DNA of 48,880 bases from Streptomyces griseoflavus (lineage in GTDB: Bacteria > Actinomycetota > Actinomycetes > Streptomycetales > Streptomycetaceae), in contig NZ_BMUC01000006.1 of assembly GCF_014649995.1 (NCBI RefSeq), positions 54,646-103,525 on the forward strand, in the 5' to 3' direction. The notes under the pieces are model-generated. The model did not search any database and had not been told where the DNA came from. It was given only the letters and a program-made list of their open reading frames with translations. Each line of letters begins with the position of its first letter. Within the stretch, counting starts at the first letter, position 1. Shown in pieces: positions 14,268 through 24,367 of this stretch. A program made the translations under genes and the position numbers.

Positions 14268-15080
14268 ATGTCCAAGCACGAGCGGTGGAGCGAGCTGCTG
14301 GAGCTGCTGGCCGGAGCGGGCCGGATCGACGTGGACGACGCGGCCACCGCCCTCGGGGTCTCCGCCGCGACCATCCGCCGTGACCTCGACGAGCTGGCCG
14401 GACAGCAGATGCTCGTGCGCACCCGGGGCGGAGCCGTCGCGCACGGTGTCTCCTACGAACTGCCCCTGCGCTACAAGTCCTCCCGCCACGCCTCGGAGAA
14501 GCAGCGCATCGCGACGGCCGTCGCGGAGATGCTCACCGACGGTGACGTGGTGGGCCTCAACGGCGGAACGACGACGACCGAGGTGGCACGGGCCCTGGCG
14601 CTGCGGGCGGGCGGCAGCCGCGACGGACGGGGGCGGCGGGACGCGGCCGAGACCTCGGCGCCCGTGTTCACGGTGGTCACCAACGCCCTCAACATCGCCG
14701 GTGAGCTGGCGGTGCGCCCACAGGTGAAGATCGTGGTCACCGGCGGGGTGGCCCGTCCACAGACGTACGAACTCGTCGGACCGCTCACCGCCGGCGTGCT
14801 CAACGAGGTCGTGCTCGACGTCGCCGTCCTGGGGGTCGACGGCGTCGATCCGGAGCTGGGGCTGATGACCCACCACGAGGACGAGGCCGGCATCAGCCGG
14901 CTGTTCGCCGAGCGGGCGCGCCGGGTGATCGTGGTCACCGACGCGTCGAAGATGGGGCGGCGCGCCTTCGCGCGGATCTGCGGCCTGGACCGCGTCGACG
15001 TCCTGGTGACCGACGCCGGGCTGCCGTCCGGCATGACGGCCCGGCTCACCGAGGCGGGGGTCAAGGTCCACACCGTCTGA
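14268..15080 (+). CDS. DeoR/GlpR-family transcriptional regulator
   Basis: 270 residues with an N-terminal DeoR helix-turn-helix (ERWSELLELLAGAGRIDVDD, AATALGVSAATIRRDLDELA) and a DeoR sensor domain (EKQRIATAVAEML, GDVVGLNGGTTTTEVARAL, VVTNALNIAGEL, DVAVLGVDGVDPELGLMTHH, KMGRRAFARIC). The family senses phosphorylated sugars. An insertion (RAGGSRDGRGRRDAAETSAP) sits in the sensor between the first helix and the VVTNAL strand. No sugar genes are adjacent, so the regulon is unknown. Confidence 0.88.
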   Translation: MSKHERWSELLELLAGAGRIDVDDAATALGVSAATIRRDLDELAGQQMLVRTRGGAVAHGVSYELPLRYKSSRHASEKQRIATAVAEMLTDGDVVGLNGGTTTTEVARALALRAGGSRDGRGRRDAAETSAPVFTVVTNALNIAGELAVRPQVKIVVTGGVARPQTYELVGPLTAGVLNEVVLDVAVLGVDGVDPELGLMTHHEDEAGISRLFAERARRVIVVTDASKMGRRAFARICGLDRVDVLVTDAGLPSGMTARLTEAGVKVHTV

Positions 15081-15380
15081 CCGGGCCGGGCCCGTCGCCG
15101 GGACCGCTCGGGGGCGTGCCGTGGGGTTTCGGCAGGGTCGGGGCCGGTCGCGGAGGACGGACCGGCGGTCGGTGCCGATGCCGGTCCGGCCCACCCGGAC
15201 GGTCCCGCGGCGTGGGACCGGGGGGACCGCTCGCGCAGAGGTCCCGTCGGGCGGACGACCCGCATGCGCGGGCGTCCGCGCACGTTCCGGGCGGGGGGCG
15301 GAGCAGCCGCTGACATGCCCGCGGGCCCGAGCGCGTCTAGCGTGGGCCGGGGAGTGCGCCACCGCGGAAAGGAGCCGCCC
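15081..15380. other. Intergenic region upstream of the short-chain dehydrogenase
   Basis: 300 bases, very GC-rich. TAGCGT at 15337-15342 fits a -10 hexamer for the gene that follows; no matching -35 at normal spacing is evident. No coding signal. Confidence 0.35.
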
Positions 15381-16277
15381 ATGCCGGTCGCCCGCAACCC
15401 CTTGCACGGCCGCGTCGCCGTGGTGACCGGAGCCGCGCGCGGCCTCGGAGCGGCCATGGCCCGGGTCCTGGTCGAACGGGGCGCGACGGTGGCGCTGCTG
15501 GGCCGCGAGGAGAGAACGCTGGCCGCGGTCAGGGACGCGTTGCCGGCCGGACGCTCGGTGTGCTGGGAGGTCGACGTCACCGACGACCGGGGCATGGGCC
15601 GGGCCGCGGCCGGCATACGCGCGCGGCTCGGACCCGCCTCGGTGGTGGTCGCCAACGCCGGACTGGCGGAGGGCGGCCCCTTCGCGGAGTCGGACCCGGC
15701 GGTCTGGCGGCGCGTGGTCGAGGTGAATCTCATCGGCAGCGCGGTCACCGCGCGGACATTCCTGCCCGACCTGTTCGAGACGCGCGGCTACTTCCTCCAG
15801 GTGGCGTCGCTGGCCTCCATCGGCGCGGCGCCGATGATGAGCGCCTACTGCGCGTCGAAGGCGGGGGTCGAGTCGTTCGCCCACGCGCTGCAGGCGGAGG
15901 TCGCCCACCGGCACGTGGGGGTGGGCATCGCCTACATCAACTGGACGGACACCGACATGGTGCGCGACGCCGACCGGCACCCCGTGCTGCGGGAGTTGCG
16001 CGGGCACATGCCGCCGCCGGCGCGCAGGATGTACCCCGCCTCGTACGTGGCGGGCAGGCTGGTGCACGCCGTCGAGCGACGCCGTCCCGCCGTCTACGTG
16101 CCGCGGTGGCTGCGCGCGACCCAGCTCGTGCGGGGCGCGATGCCGCCGGTCGTCACGTCGCTGTCGCGGCGCGAGCTGCCGCGTCTCGGCGCCGAGGAGC
16201 CGTTCGCCGCGACCGGGCTGCTCGGCGCCGGCGGCCGGGCCGACCAGGAGGCCGGCACCGACGCCCCGCGCGGCTGA
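15381..16277 (+). CDS. Short-chain dehydrogenase/reductase
   Basis: 298 residues, classical SDR. The cofactor motif VTGAARGLG is at about 14-22, NAG at about 92 and the active-site YCASKAG near 160 (Tyr-x-x-x-Lys), preceded by the catalytic Ser within VASLASIG. The C-terminal 100 residues carry a basic segment (VHAVERRRPAVYVPRWLRAT) found in SDRs annotated as acting on membrane-bound or lipid substrates. Substrate unknown. AAAGGAGCC before the ATG supports the start. It precedes the NAD(P)-binding DUF2867 gene by 151 bases and reads toward the photolyase and crt genes. Confidence 0.88.
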   Translation: MPVARNPLHGRVAVVTGAARGLGAAMARVLVERGATVALLGREERTLAAVRDALPAGRSVCWEVDVTDDRGMGRAAAGIRARLGPASVVVANAGLAEGGPFAESDPAVWRRVVEVNLIGSAVTARTFLPDLFETRGYFLQVASLASIGAAPMMSAYCASKAGVESFAHALQAEVAHRHVGVGIAYINWTDTDMVRDADRHPVLRELRGHMPPPARRMYPASYVAGRLVHAVERRRPAVYVPRWLRATQLVRGAMPPVVTSLSRRELPRLGAEEPFAATGLLGAGGRADQEAGTDAPRG

Positions 16278-16428
16278 ACGGCCGCGCCGCCCGGTGCATC
16301 CGCGGCGGGCGCGGAGCGGGAAACGGAGGCGACCGCACCGTGCGGGGTGCCCGCGCCGACGGGCCCCGCCGTCCGAGTGACCGTCGCGCCGCGGCCCGGT
16401 GCCGTGGAACGAGCCGGAGGGAAAGACC

Positions 16429-18003
16429 GTGGGAACGAGCGGAGTGCGGGAGACGGAAGGGACGCTGTGTCTGGTGACCGGTGCGTCCGGGTACATCGGC
16501 GGCCGGTTGGTGCCGGAGCTGCTGGAGGCCGGTCACCGGGTGCGTTGTCTCGCCCGCTCCCCCGACCGGCTGCGCGATCACCCCTGGGCGGCGGACGCGG
16601 AGACCGTACGGGGTGACGTCACCGACGCGCGCTCGGTCGCCGAGGCCATGCGCGGCGTCGACGTCGCCTACTACCTCGTGCACGCGCTCGGCACCGGCGC
16701 CGGCTTCGAGGAGACCGACCGCCGTGCGGCGCGGATCTTCGCCCGGGAGGCGCACGCCGCGGGCGTCCGCAGGATCGTCTACCTGGGCGGTCTCACCCCG
16801 CGGGACGTCCCCGAAAGTGCCCTCTCCCCGCACCTGCGCTCCCGCGCCGAGGTCGGCCGCGTCTTCCTGGACTCCCCGGTGCCCGCGACCGTGCTGCGGG
16901 CCGCGGTCGTCATCGGTTCGGGATCGGCCTCCTTCGAGATGCTGCGCTACCTGACCGAGCGGCTGCCGGTCATGGTGACACCCAGTTGGGTGCACACCCG
17001 CACCCAGCCCATCGGGGTCCGCGACGTGTTGCGCTACCTGGCCGGCTCCGCCACCATGCCGGCCGACGTCGACCGGGCCTTCGACATCGGCGGGCCCGAC
17101 GTCCTCACCTACGAGGGCATGATGCGCCGCTACGCCGCCGTGGCCGGCCTCAGGCGGCGGATCATCGTGCCGGTGCCGGTGCTCACTCCGCGGCTGTCCA
17201 GTCACTGGGTCGGCCTGGTGACCCCGGTGCCGGCCTCCCTCGCCCGCCCCCTGACGGAGTCCCTGCGCCACGAGGTCGTCTGCCACGAGCACGACATCGC
17301 CCGGTACGTCCCCGACCCGCCCGGACACCCCCTGCCGTTCGACCGGGCCCTGTCGCTGGCCCTGCGCAAGGTGCGGGACGCGGAGGTCGTCACCCGCTGG
17401 TCGTCGGCGTCCGTCCCCGGGGCTCCCAGCGACCCCCTCCCCACCGACCCGGACTGGGCCGGCGGCAGTCTCTACGAGGACGAGCGGGAACTCCCCGTCG
17501 ACGCGTCCCCGCAGGCGTTGTGGAAGGTGATCGAGGGGATCGGCGGCGACAACGGCTGGTACTCCTTCCCGCTGGCCTGGGCGGTGCGCGGCTGGCTGGA
17601 CCGCTTCGCGGGCGGTGTCGGCCTGCGCCGCGGACGGCGCGACGCGGAACGCCTGCGCGTGGGCGACTCGCTGGACTTCTGGCGCGTCGAGGAGATCGAA
17701 CCGCTGCGCCTGCTGCGGCTGCGGGCGGAGATGCGGCTGCCGGGCCTGGCGTGGCTGGAGATGTACGTCGAGACGGACGACCGGGGCCGCACCCGCTACC
17801 GGCAGCGCGCCCTGTTCCACCCCCGGGGGCTGCTCGGCCACGCCTACTGGTGGTCCGTCTCCCCCTTCCACGCGGTCGTCTTCGGCGGCATGGCCCGCAA
17901 CATCACCCGGGCCGCCGCCAGGGGCCTCACGGCGCGCGGGGGTGACCGGCGCGCCGGGCGCGTCCGCGAGGCGAGCGGCCGGCGAAGTGCCTCCCGCCGG
18001 TAG
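16429..18003 (+). CDS. NAD(P)-binding protein with C-terminal DUF2867-like domain
   Basis: 524 residues in two parts. Residues 1-300 are an NmrA/extended-SDR Rossmann domain (LCLVTGASGYIGGRLVPELL, RGDVTDARSVAEAMRGVDVA, GVRRIVYLGG). Residues 340-500 are a SRPBCC-like DUF2867 domain (WKVIEGIGGDNGWYSFPLAW, GDSLDFWRVEEIEPLRLLRL, PGLAWLEMYVE, RALFHPRGLLGHAYWWSVSP). Proteins of this build are common beside photolyases in actinomycetes. The GTG at 16429 has GAGGGAAAG upstream; an earlier in-frame ATG at 16399 has none. 38 bases before the photolyase, so co-transcribed. Confidence 0.8.
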   Translation: MGTSGVRETEGTLCLVTGASGYIGGRLVPELLEAGHRVRCLARSPDRLRDHPWAADAETVRGDVTDARSVAEAMRGVDVAYYLVHALGTGAGFEETDRRAARIFAREAHAAGVRRIVYLGGLTPRDVPESALSPHLRSRAEVGRVFLDSPVPATVLRAAVVIGSGSASFEMLRYLTERLPVMVTPSWVHTRTQPIGVRDVLRYLAGSATMPADVDRAFDIGGPDVLTYEGMMRRYAAVAGLRRRIIVPVPVLTPRLSSHWVGLVTPVPASLARPLTESLRHEVVCHEHDIARYVPDPPGHPLPFDRALSLALRKVRDAEVVTRWSSASVPGAPSDPLPTDPDWAGGSLYEDERELPVDASPQALWKVIEGIGGDNGWYSFPLAWAVRGWLDRFAGGVGLRRGRRDAERLRVGDSLDFWRVEEIEPLRLLRLRAEMRLPGLAWLEMYVETDDRGRTRYRQRALFHPRGLLGHAYWWSVSPFHAVVFGGMARNITRAAARGLTARGGDRRAGRVREASGRRSASRR

Positions 18004-18041
18004 GCATCCCGCGCCCGCACCACCGCACCAGGAGTGACGCC

Positions 18042-19415
18042 ATGACCGTCGCGGTCGTCCTGTTCACCTCGGACCTGCGTCTGCACGACCACCCGCCCCT
18101 GCGCGCCGCGTTGCGGGCGGCGGACCGGGTGGTGCCGTTGTTCGTGCTGGACCCCGGGATCCGGGCGGCCGGCTTCGACGTCCCCAACCGGCGGGCCTTC
18201 CTCGCCGACTGTCTGCGCGATCTCGACGCCTCGCTGCGCCGCCGCGGCGGCCGGCTCGTGGTGCGCTCGGGGCCGGTCGACCGGGAGGCCGCCGCGGTCG
18301 CCGCCGAGTGCGGGGCGAGCGAGGTGCACATGGCCGCGGGCGTCACGGCCTACGCACGGCACCGCGAGGAGCGGCTGCGCGGGCGACTCGGCGCCGGTGG
18401 CGTGGCCCTGCGGGTGCACGAGGCGGTGATCACCGCCGTCGCCCCCGGCGCGGTGACCCCCGCCGGGTCCGACCACTTCGCGGTGTTCACGCCCTACTTC
18501 CGCCGCTGGGACCGGGAGACGCTGCGGGAACCCCTTCCCGCGCCGCGCGCCGTGCCCGTTCCCGAAGGGGTGCGCGGCGGTCCGGTGCCCGCACGCGCCG
18601 ACGTGTCCGGCACGTCCCCCGGCCTTCCGGACGGCGGGGAGACGGCGGGGCGGAACCGGTTCTCGCGGTGGCTGCGCGCGGGGCTGTCCTCGTACGGCGA
18701 CCGGCACGACGACCTGGCCGGTGACGGGACCTCGCGGCTGTCGCCGTACCTCCACTTCGGGGCGCTGTCACCGGTGGAACTCGTGCACCGTGCCCGCCGG
18801 ACGGGCGGGCCCGGCGCGGAGGCGTTCGTGCGCCAGCTGTGCTGGCGGGACTTCCACCACCAGGTGCTGGCGGCGCGGCCCGGGGCGTCCGGTACGGACT
18901 ACCGCACGCGCCACGACCACTGGCGCGACGAGGAGGACGCCGCCGAGGACATCGCCGCGTGGCGGGAGGGGCGTACGGGGTATCCGATCGTCGACGCGGG
19001 CATGCGCCAGCTGCGTCACGAGGGCTGGATGCACAACCGGGCGCGGCTGCTGGTGGCGAGCTTCCTGACCAAGACGCTGTACGTGGACTGGCGGATCGGC
19101 GCCCGGCACTTCCTGGACCTGCTCGTGGACGGCGACATCGTCAACAACCAGCTCAACTGGCAGTGGGTCGCCGGCACCGGCACCGACACCCGTCCGCACC
19201 GCGTGCTCAATCCCCTCGTCCAGGCGAAGCGGTTCGACCCGGGCGGCGCCTACGTGCGCCGCTGGGTCCCCGAGCTGGGGGACGTGGGCGGCGCGGCGGT
19301 GCACGAGCCCTGGCGGCTCCCGGCGGAGCGGCGCGACGCGCTCGGCTACCCCGACCCGCTGATCGACCTCGCCGACGGGCTCGCCCGCTTCAAGCGGGCC
19401 CGCGGCCGCGACTGA
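18042..19415 (+). CDS. phr: Deoxyribodipyrimidine photolyase (class I CPD)
   Basis: 457 residues. N-terminal antenna-binding alpha/beta domain (VAVVLFTSDLRLHDHPPLRA), then the FAD-binding helical domain with FSRWLRAGLSSYGDRHDDLA, TSRLSPYLHFGALSPVELVH, FVRQLCWRDFHHQVLA, MRQLRHEGWMHNRARLLVAS and NNQLNWQWVAGTGTD, which hold the FAD-contact residues and the electron-transfer tryptophans. It repairs UV-induced cyclobutane dimers using blue light. Being just upstream of crtE on the same strand and downstream of a DUF2867 protein, it fits a light-stress block likely driven by the litS sigma factor, which is an inference. Confidence 0.92.
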   Translation: MTVAVVLFTSDLRLHDHPPLRAALRAADRVVPLFVLDPGIRAAGFDVPNRRAFLADCLRDLDASLRRRGGRLVVRSGPVDREAAAVAAECGASEVHMAAGVTAYARHREERLRGRLGAGGVALRVHEAVITAVAPGAVTPAGSDHFAVFTPYFRRWDRETLREPLPAPRAVPVPEGVRGGPVPARADVSGTSPGLPDGGETAGRNRFSRWLRAGLSSYGDRHDDLAGDGTSRLSPYLHFGALSPVELVHRARRTGGPGAEAFVRQLCWRDFHHQVLAARPGASGTDYRTRHDHWRDEEDAAEDIAAWREGRTGYPIVDAGMRQLRHEGWMHNRARLLVASFLTKTLYVDWRIGARHFLDLLVDGDIVNNQLNWQWVAGTGTDTRPHRVLNPLVQAKRFDPGGAYVRRWVPELGDVGGAAVHEPWRLPAERRDALGYPDPLIDLADGLARFKRARGRD

Positions 19416-19597
19416 GGAGCCCGCCACCCACCGGCCGACAGAACAGTGACATACCATCATCAAACGGGCGCCGATGGGCCGCTGAGGTGAGTCCGTCCGG
19501 GACGGCCGCCGTACCGGGCAGACATCAGCGCATCCGGAGCAGGGCACTCGGCGGAAGCACTGGTGTGCAGATAACTGACTGTGAGAAGGGGCCGCGC
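19416..19597 (+). promoter_or_regulatory. Promoter region of the crtEIBV operon
   Basis: 182 bases between photolyase and crtE. TACCAT at 19453-19458 could be a -10 element, and AT-rich words (TACCATCATCAAACG; GCAGATAACTGACTGTGAG) stand out. Known light-induced crt promoters in Streptomyces are read by the LitS ECF sigma factor, but I cannot assign its -35/-10 here. The crtE ribosome site is GAGAAGGGG at 19582-19590. Confidence 0.4.
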
Positions 19598-20740
19598 ATG
19601 CTTGGACTGCCGCCGATCGTCGCCGTACCCGGTGAACCGGCCGACGACCCCCTCACCCCGGCCGACGCCGCCGGCGGTGCCGCCGCCGTCCTCGAACAGG
19701 TCCTGGAGACGCGGCTGCGTGACTCCCGTGCCGTCGACGCGGTCTTCGCCCGGGACCTGGCCGACCGCGTGGGCGCGCTGGTCTCGCGGGGCGGGAAGCG
19801 GCTGCGCACGGCCTTCGCGGTCTGCGGCTGGCGCGCGGCGGGCGGTACGGGCGACGCCACCGCGGTACTGCGCACCGGGGCGGCCCTCGAACTGCTCCAG
19901 GTGTGCGCCCTCGTGCACGACGACGTGATGGACGGGTCGCTGCGGCGCCGGGGAGGCCCGGCGCTCCACGTCGAACTGGCCCGCGGGCACTGGGCCGCGG
20001 GCATGCACGGCTCCGCGGAGGCGTTCGGGTCCTCCTCCGCGGTGCTCGCCGGTGACCTGGCCCTCGCGTGGGCGGACGACCTGCTGACGGAGACCGCGCT
20101 GGACTCCCCGCACGGCCGGCGTCTGCACGAGGAATGGCGGGCGATGCGCACCGAGATGGTCGCCGGGCAGTACCGGGACCTGCACGCCCAGGCCACCCGT
20201 TCGTCGCACGTCGACGAGGCGCTGGACATCGCCACCCTGAAGAGCGCCCTGTACACCGTCGCCCGTCCCCTCGCCCTCGGCGGGACGCTGGCCGGAGCGG
20301 ACGAGGGGACCCTGGACGCGCTGCGGGCGGCCGGCCGGTGCGCCGGCCTGGCCTTCCAGCTCCGCGACGACCTCCTCGGCACCTTCGGCGACCCGGCGCT
20401 GACCGGCAAGCCCGCCGACGACGACCTGCGCTCGCGCAAGCTGACCTACCTCCTGGCCGTCGCCCTCCGGCTCGCCGACGCCGCCGGGGACCACCACGCC
20501 GCCGCCACGCTCGCCCCGGACGCGGACCCGGGCTCGCAGCGGGCGGTCGAACGGATGCGGGCGGCGCTGGAGCGCACCGGTGCCAGGGAGGTGGTGGAGG
20601 CGAAGATCGTGGAACTGACGGACCTGAGCGCGCGGCACTTCGAGCGCACGGGCGCCCCTCCCGCCGTCCGGCAGGAGTTCGCCGCGCTGGTCGCCCGCGC
20701 GTCGGACGTGGCTCCGCGCCGCGCCGAGGGGGTCGCGTGA
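19598..20740 (+). CDS. crtE: Geranylgeranyl diphosphate synthase
   Basis: 380 residues, trans-isoprenyl diphosphate synthase. The first aspartate-rich motif is DDVMD at 108-112 with the RRRGG following; the second is DDLLG at 257-261 in FQLRDDLLGTFGDP. GGKRLR at 65-70 is the substrate-binding basic motif. It condenses IPP with allylic diphosphates to the C20 precursor for phytoene. First gene of crtEIBV; its TGA overlaps the GTG of crtI, so translation is coupled. Confidence 0.93.
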   Translation: MLGLPPIVAVPGEPADDPLTPADAAGGAAAVLEQVLETRLRDSRAVDAVFARDLADRVGALVSRGGKRLRTAFAVCGWRAAGGTGDATAVLRTGAALELLQVCALVHDDVMDGSLRRRGGPALHVELARGHWAAGMHGSAEAFGSSSAVLAGDLALAWADDLLTETALDSPHGRRLHEEWRAMRTEMVAGQYRDLHAQATRSSHVDEALDIATLKSALYTVARPLALGGTLAGADEGTLDALRAAGRCAGLAFQLRDDLLGTFGDPALTGKPADDDLRSRKLTYLLAVALRLADAAGDHHAAATLAPDADPGSQRAVERMRAALERTGAREVVEAKIVELTDLSARHFERTGAPPAVRQEFAALVARASDVAPRRAEGVA

Positions 20741-22314
20741 AGCGGGTGCCGGGACCCACCGACCACGTGGTCGTGGTGGGTGCCGGTCTCTCCGGCCTGG
20801 CCTCGGCCCTGCACCTGCTGGGTGCGGGCCGGCGGGTCACGCTCGTGGAACGGGACGACGGTCCGGGCGGCCGGGCCGGCCGGGTGCGGCTGGGCGGCTA
20901 CCAGGTGGACACCGGACCCACGGTGCTGACCATGCCGCACCTGGCCGACGAGGCGTTCGCGGCGGTCGGCGACAGTCTCTACCGCCGCGTCGAGCTGACG
21001 GCGCTGCACCCGGCCTACCGGGCGTCCTTCGCGGACGGCTCCTCCCTCGACGTGCACACCGACGGCGAGGCGATGGAGGCGGAGGTGCGGCGTTTCGCCG
21101 GTCCGGCGGAGGCGGCCGGCTACCGCGGTCTGCGGCAGTGGCTGGAGCGTCTGTACCGGGCGCAGATGGGCCGCTTCATCGACACGAACTTCGACTCGCC
21201 CTTCCAGCTGCTGCACCCGGACCTGGCCCGCCTGGCGGCGCTGGGCGGGTTCGGGCGGCTGGACGGCCGCATCGGCCGGTTCCTCTCCGACGACCGGCTG
21301 CGCCGCGTCTTCACCTTCCAGGCCCTGTACGCCGGGGTGGCCCCGGCCCAGGCGCTCGCGGCGTACGCGGTGATCGCGTACATGGACACCGTGGCCGGTG
21401 TCTGGTTCCCCAAGGGCGGCATGTACGCCCTCCCCCGGGCGATGGCCGACGCGGCGGCCGACGCCGGTGCCGACCTGCGCTTCGGCGCCGAGGTGAGCAC
21501 CCTGGAGCGGTCGGCCGGCCGGGTGCGGGCCGTACGTCTGGCGTCCGGCGAGCGGATCCCGTGCGACGCGGTGGTGCTGACCTGTGAACTGCCCACCGCC
21601 TACCGGCTGCTGGGGCGCCGGCCGCGGCGTCCGGCACCGCTGCGCCACTCGCCGTCCGCGGTGATCCTGCACGCCGGTACCGACCGCACCTGGCCCGGGC
21701 TGGCGCACCACACGCTGTCCTTCGGCGCCTCCTGGGAGGGCACGTTCGACGAGCTGACCCGCTCGGGCGAGCTGATGAGCGACCCGTCGCTGCTGATCAC
21801 CCGCCCGACCACGCACGATCCGGGACTGGCGCCGCCCGGCGGCCACCTCCACTACGTGCTCGCTCCCTGCCCGAACACCACGGTCGGACCCGACGCCGCG
21901 ACGTGGCGGGACCTCGGCCCGCGCTACCGGGACCGTCTGGTCGGCGAACTGGAACGCCGGGGCCTGACCGGGTTCGGGGACAGCGTGCGCGAGGAGCTGC
22001 TGGTGACCCCGCTCGACTGGACGGCGCAGGGACACGCGGCCGGCAGTCCCTTCTCCGTAGCCCACACGTTCGCCCAGACCGGCCCCTTCCGGCCGCGCAA
22101 CCTCGTGCGCGAGGTGGAGAACGTGGTCCTGGCGGGCTGCGGAACCACTCCGGGCGTCGGCGTGCCGACGGTCCTCATCAGCGGCAAGCTCGCCGCCGCC
22201 CGCGTCACCGGCGGCGCCGGCCGGCGCCCCGCCCGCGCGCGCACTCCCCTGACGGCCGTGCCCGCGCCCTCCACCACCACCCCTACTCCGGCAGGTGCCG
22301 ATGACCCGTCGTGA
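20737..22314 (+). CDS. crtI: Phytoene desaturase
   Basis: 525 residues, CrtI type. N-terminal FAD site [20 protein letters not shown], then [11 protein letters not shown] and [10 protein letters not shown]; the C-terminal FAD-contact motif [20 protein letters not shown] matches the bacterial-type carotenoid desaturase signature. It converts phytoene to lycopene in four desaturations in the membrane. The start is the GTG in the GTGA overlap with crtE. The last 30 residues are a Pro/Thr/Ala tail that overlaps the start of crtB by 14 bases. Confidence 0.94.
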   Translation: MKRVPGPTDHVVVVGAGLSGLASALHLLGAGRRVTLVERDDGPGGRAGRVRLGGYQVDTGPTVLTMPHLADEAFAAVGDSLYRRVELTALHPAYRASFADGSSLDVHTDGEAMEAEVRRFAGPAEAAGYRGLRQWLERLYRAQMGRFIDTNFDSPFQLLHPDLARLAALGGFGRLDGRIGRFLSDDRLRRVFTFQALYAGVAPAQALAAYAVIAYMDTVAGVWFPKGGMYALPRAMADAAADAGADLRFGAEVSTLERSAGRVRAVRLASGERIPCDAVVLTCELPTAYRLLGRRPRRPAPLRHSPSAVILHAGTDRTWPGLAHHTLSFGASWEGTFDELTRSGELMSDPSLLITRPTTHDPGLAPPGGHLHYVLAPCPNTTVGPDAATWRDLGPRYRDRLVGELERRGLTGFGDSVREELLVTPLDWTAQGHAAGSPFSVAHTFAQTGPFRPRNLVREVENVVLAGCGTTPGVGVPTVLISGKLAAARVTGGAGRRPARARTPLTAVPAPSTTTPTPAGADDPS

Positions 22315-23296
22315 ACTGGACGCGGCCGGGATCACCGATCCCGCGCTGCGCGCCGCCTACACCCAGTGCCGGCGGCTCAACGCCCGCCACGGCCGGACCT
22401 ACTTCCTGGCCACCCGTCTCCTGCCGCTCGAGGACCGCTCGGCCGTGCACGCCCTGTACGGTTTCGCCCGCTGGGCCGACGACATCGTGGACGACCTCGG
22501 CCGGCACCGGACGCCCGACGAACGCGACCGGCTGCTGCGCCGACTGGAGTCCGACCTCGCCGACGGGCTGCGCACCGGCGGCGGGGACGAGCCCGTGGTC
22601 CGGGCCGTGGCCGACACCGCCCGCCGGTACGGCATCGAGCACGAGCTGTTCGCCGACTTCATGTCCTCCATGCGTGCCGACCTGACCGTCACGGACTACC
22701 CCACCTACGCCGACCTGCGGGGCTACGTGCGCGGTTCGGCCGAGGTGATCGGCCTGCAGATGCTGCCGGTCCTGGGGACGGTTGTGCCCCGCGAGGAGGC
22801 GGCGCCGCACGCGGCGGCCCTCGGTGTGGCCTTCCAGCTCACCAACTTCCTGCGGGACGTGGGCGAGGACCTCGACCGCGGCCGCGTCTACCTGCCCGGA
22901 GACCTGCTCGCCGCGCACGGCGTGGACCGGCCGCTCCTGGAGTGGAGCCGGCGCACCGGGCGCCACGACCCGCGCATCCGCGCGGCCTTCGTCGCGGCGG
23001 ACGCCATGACGAGGGAGGTGTACCGGGAGGCCGAGCCGGGCATCGCCATGCTCGACCCGCGGGTGCGTCCCTGCATCCGTACCGCGTTCACCCTGTACGG
23101 CGGCATCCTCGACGCGATCGCGGCGCAGGACTACACCGTGCTGCACCGCCGCGCGGTGGTCTCCCGCCGGCGGCGCGCGGCGACGGCCGCGGCCGGTGTG
23201 CTGCGCGTGGCCGCCGCCCGGTGGGGCGCGGGCGCCCCACGCCGGGCCTCCCCGGCCGGCGTTGCGGTGCTCGACCGGAAGGGGCCGGTGCGATGA
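22301..23296 (+). CDS. crtB: Phytoene synthase
   Basis: 331 residues, squalene/phytoene synthase fold. Both aspartate-rich motifs are present: [14 protein letters not shown] near 62-74 and [20 protein letters not shown] near 186. [20 protein letters not shown] at the front is the usual N-terminal signature. It joins two GGPP molecules head to head. The ATG at 22301 is preferred over a GTG six bases earlier because of the AGGTG spacing. Its stop overlaps the next ATG (ATGA). Confidence 0.94.
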   Translation: MTRRELDAAGITDPALRAAYTQCRRLNARHGRTYFLATRLLPLEDRSAVHALYGFARWADDIVDDLGRHRTPDERDRLLRRLESDLADGLRTGGGDEPVVRAVADTARRYGIEHELFADFMSSMRADLTVTDYPTYADLRGYVRGSAEVIGLQMLPVLGTVVPREEAAPHAAALGVAFQLTNFLRDVGEDLDRGRVYLPGDLLAAHGVDRPLLEWSRRTGRHDPRIRAAFVAADAMTREVYREAEPGIAMLDPRVRPCIRTAFTLYGGILDAIAAQDYTVLHRRAVVSRRRRAATAAAGVLRVAAARWGAGAPRRASPAGVAVLDRKGPVR

Positions 23297-24303
23297 GGGG
23301 ACGGACGGGCGGGCCGCGCTGGACCCCGCCGCTGCGGCGCCGGCGTTCCGGCCCGGACTGGGCGACGCAGACGCCGACCTGGCGTCAGGCACGGCCGGCG
23401 CTCATCGCGGACGCCCTCAAGCGCGCCTGCGCCCGCCCTTCGGGCAACTGGTTCGTGGTCGGCGCGTCGCGGACCGTCCGCGCCGCGGGAGGCCCCTACG
23501 GCAGGACGGTCGGCGGTACGGAGGTCGTGCTGTGGCGCTCCGACACCGGTGAGCTGCGCGCGGGACCGGGCGTGTGCCCGCATCTCGGTGCTCCCCTGCG
23601 GGACAGCCGGGTGGTGTGCGGCACGCTGGTGTGCCACTGGCACGGACTGGCCCTGGACGGCTCGCCGTTCGCCGGGTGGCAGCCGTTCCCGGTGCACGAC
23701 GACGGGGTGCTGGTCTGGGTGCGTCTGGACGAGGTGGGCGGCGAGGAGCCCACCGAGCGTCCCGTCGTCCCCCCGCGGCCCGCGGCGGGCAGCGGGGTGG
23801 ACGCCGTGTACACCGGGGTGGGGCGGTGCGAGCCGCAGGACGTGGTGGCCAACCGGCTCGATCCGTGGCACGGCTCGTGGTTCCACCCCTATTCGTTCGT
23901 CGACCTGTCGGTGGCGCGCGAACCGGAGGGGGAGGAGGACGACGCCTTCGTCGTCGACGTCTCCTTCCGGGTGGCCGGGCGACTGGTGGTGCCGGTACGG
24001 GCCGAGTTCACCGCGCCGGAGCCGCGCACGGTCGTCATGCGCATCACCGACGGCGAGGGAGCGACGTCCGTGGTGGAGACCCACGCGACACCCCTGACCC
24101 GGGCGGGCGAGGAGCGGCCCAGGACGGCCGTGGTCGAGGCGGTCGTCGCCGCCTCCGACCGGCGCGGCTTCGCACTGGCCCGGGCCGCGGCACCGGCGCT
24201 GCGCCCCCTGATGCGCCGGACCGCCGGACGCCTGTGGCGCGACGACCTGGCCTACGCCGAACGCCGCTGGGCGCTGCGCAGCACCGGACGCTTCCCCGGC
24301 TGA
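23293..24303 (+). CDS. crtV: Rieske [2Fe-2S] protein of the carotenoid operon
   Basis: 336 residues. A Rieske centre is complete: Cys95-x-His97 (CPHLG) and Cys114-x-x-His117 (CHWHG). The C-terminal part (from [20 protein letters not shown]) is a separate conserved domain, similar to the one recorded as DUF5914 beside Rieske domains in Streptomyces crt clusters. No mononuclear-iron facial triad of a ring-hydroxylating oxygenase is obvious. The position, last in crtEIBV, is that of crtV, whose role in isorenieratene formation is not settled; an electron-transfer or ring-oxidation step is possible. The gene symbol is by position. Confidence 0.72.
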   Translation: MRGRTGGPRWTPPLRRRRSGPDWATQTPTWRQARPALIADALKRACARPSGNWFVVGASRTVRAAGGPYGRTVGGTEVVLWRSDTGELRAGPGVCPHLGAPLRDSRVVCGTLVCHWHGLALDGSPFAGWQPFPVHDDGVLVWVRLDEVGGEEPTERPVVPPRPAAGSGVDAVYTGVGRCEPQDVVANRLDPWHGSWFHPYSFVDLSVAREPEGEEDDAFVVDVSFRVAGRLVVPVRAEFTAPEPRTVVMRITDGEGATSVVETHATPLTRAGEERPRTAVVEAVVAASDRRGFALARAAAPALRPLMRRTAGRLWRDDLAYAERRWALRSTGRFPG

Positions 24304-24325
24304 TCCGCGCGGCCCGGGCCGTGCT

Positions 24326-24357
24326 GCCCGGCGGCACCCGGTGGGGTGCCGCCGGGC
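24326..24357. terminator. Terminator between convergent crtV and crtU
   Basis: A 14-bp stem: GCCCGGCGGCACCC at 24326-24339, GGTG loop, and the matching GGGTGCCGCCGGGC arm to 24357. It sits midway between two convergent stops and can serve both. Confidence 0.8.
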
Positions 24358-24367
24358 GGCGGGCCGG

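Noticed and set aside
15300-15345. A CTGACA / TAGCGT promoter before the SDR gene
   Set aside because: The spacing between the two words is 22 bases, too long for a normal promoter. Only the TAGCGT was kept as a note.
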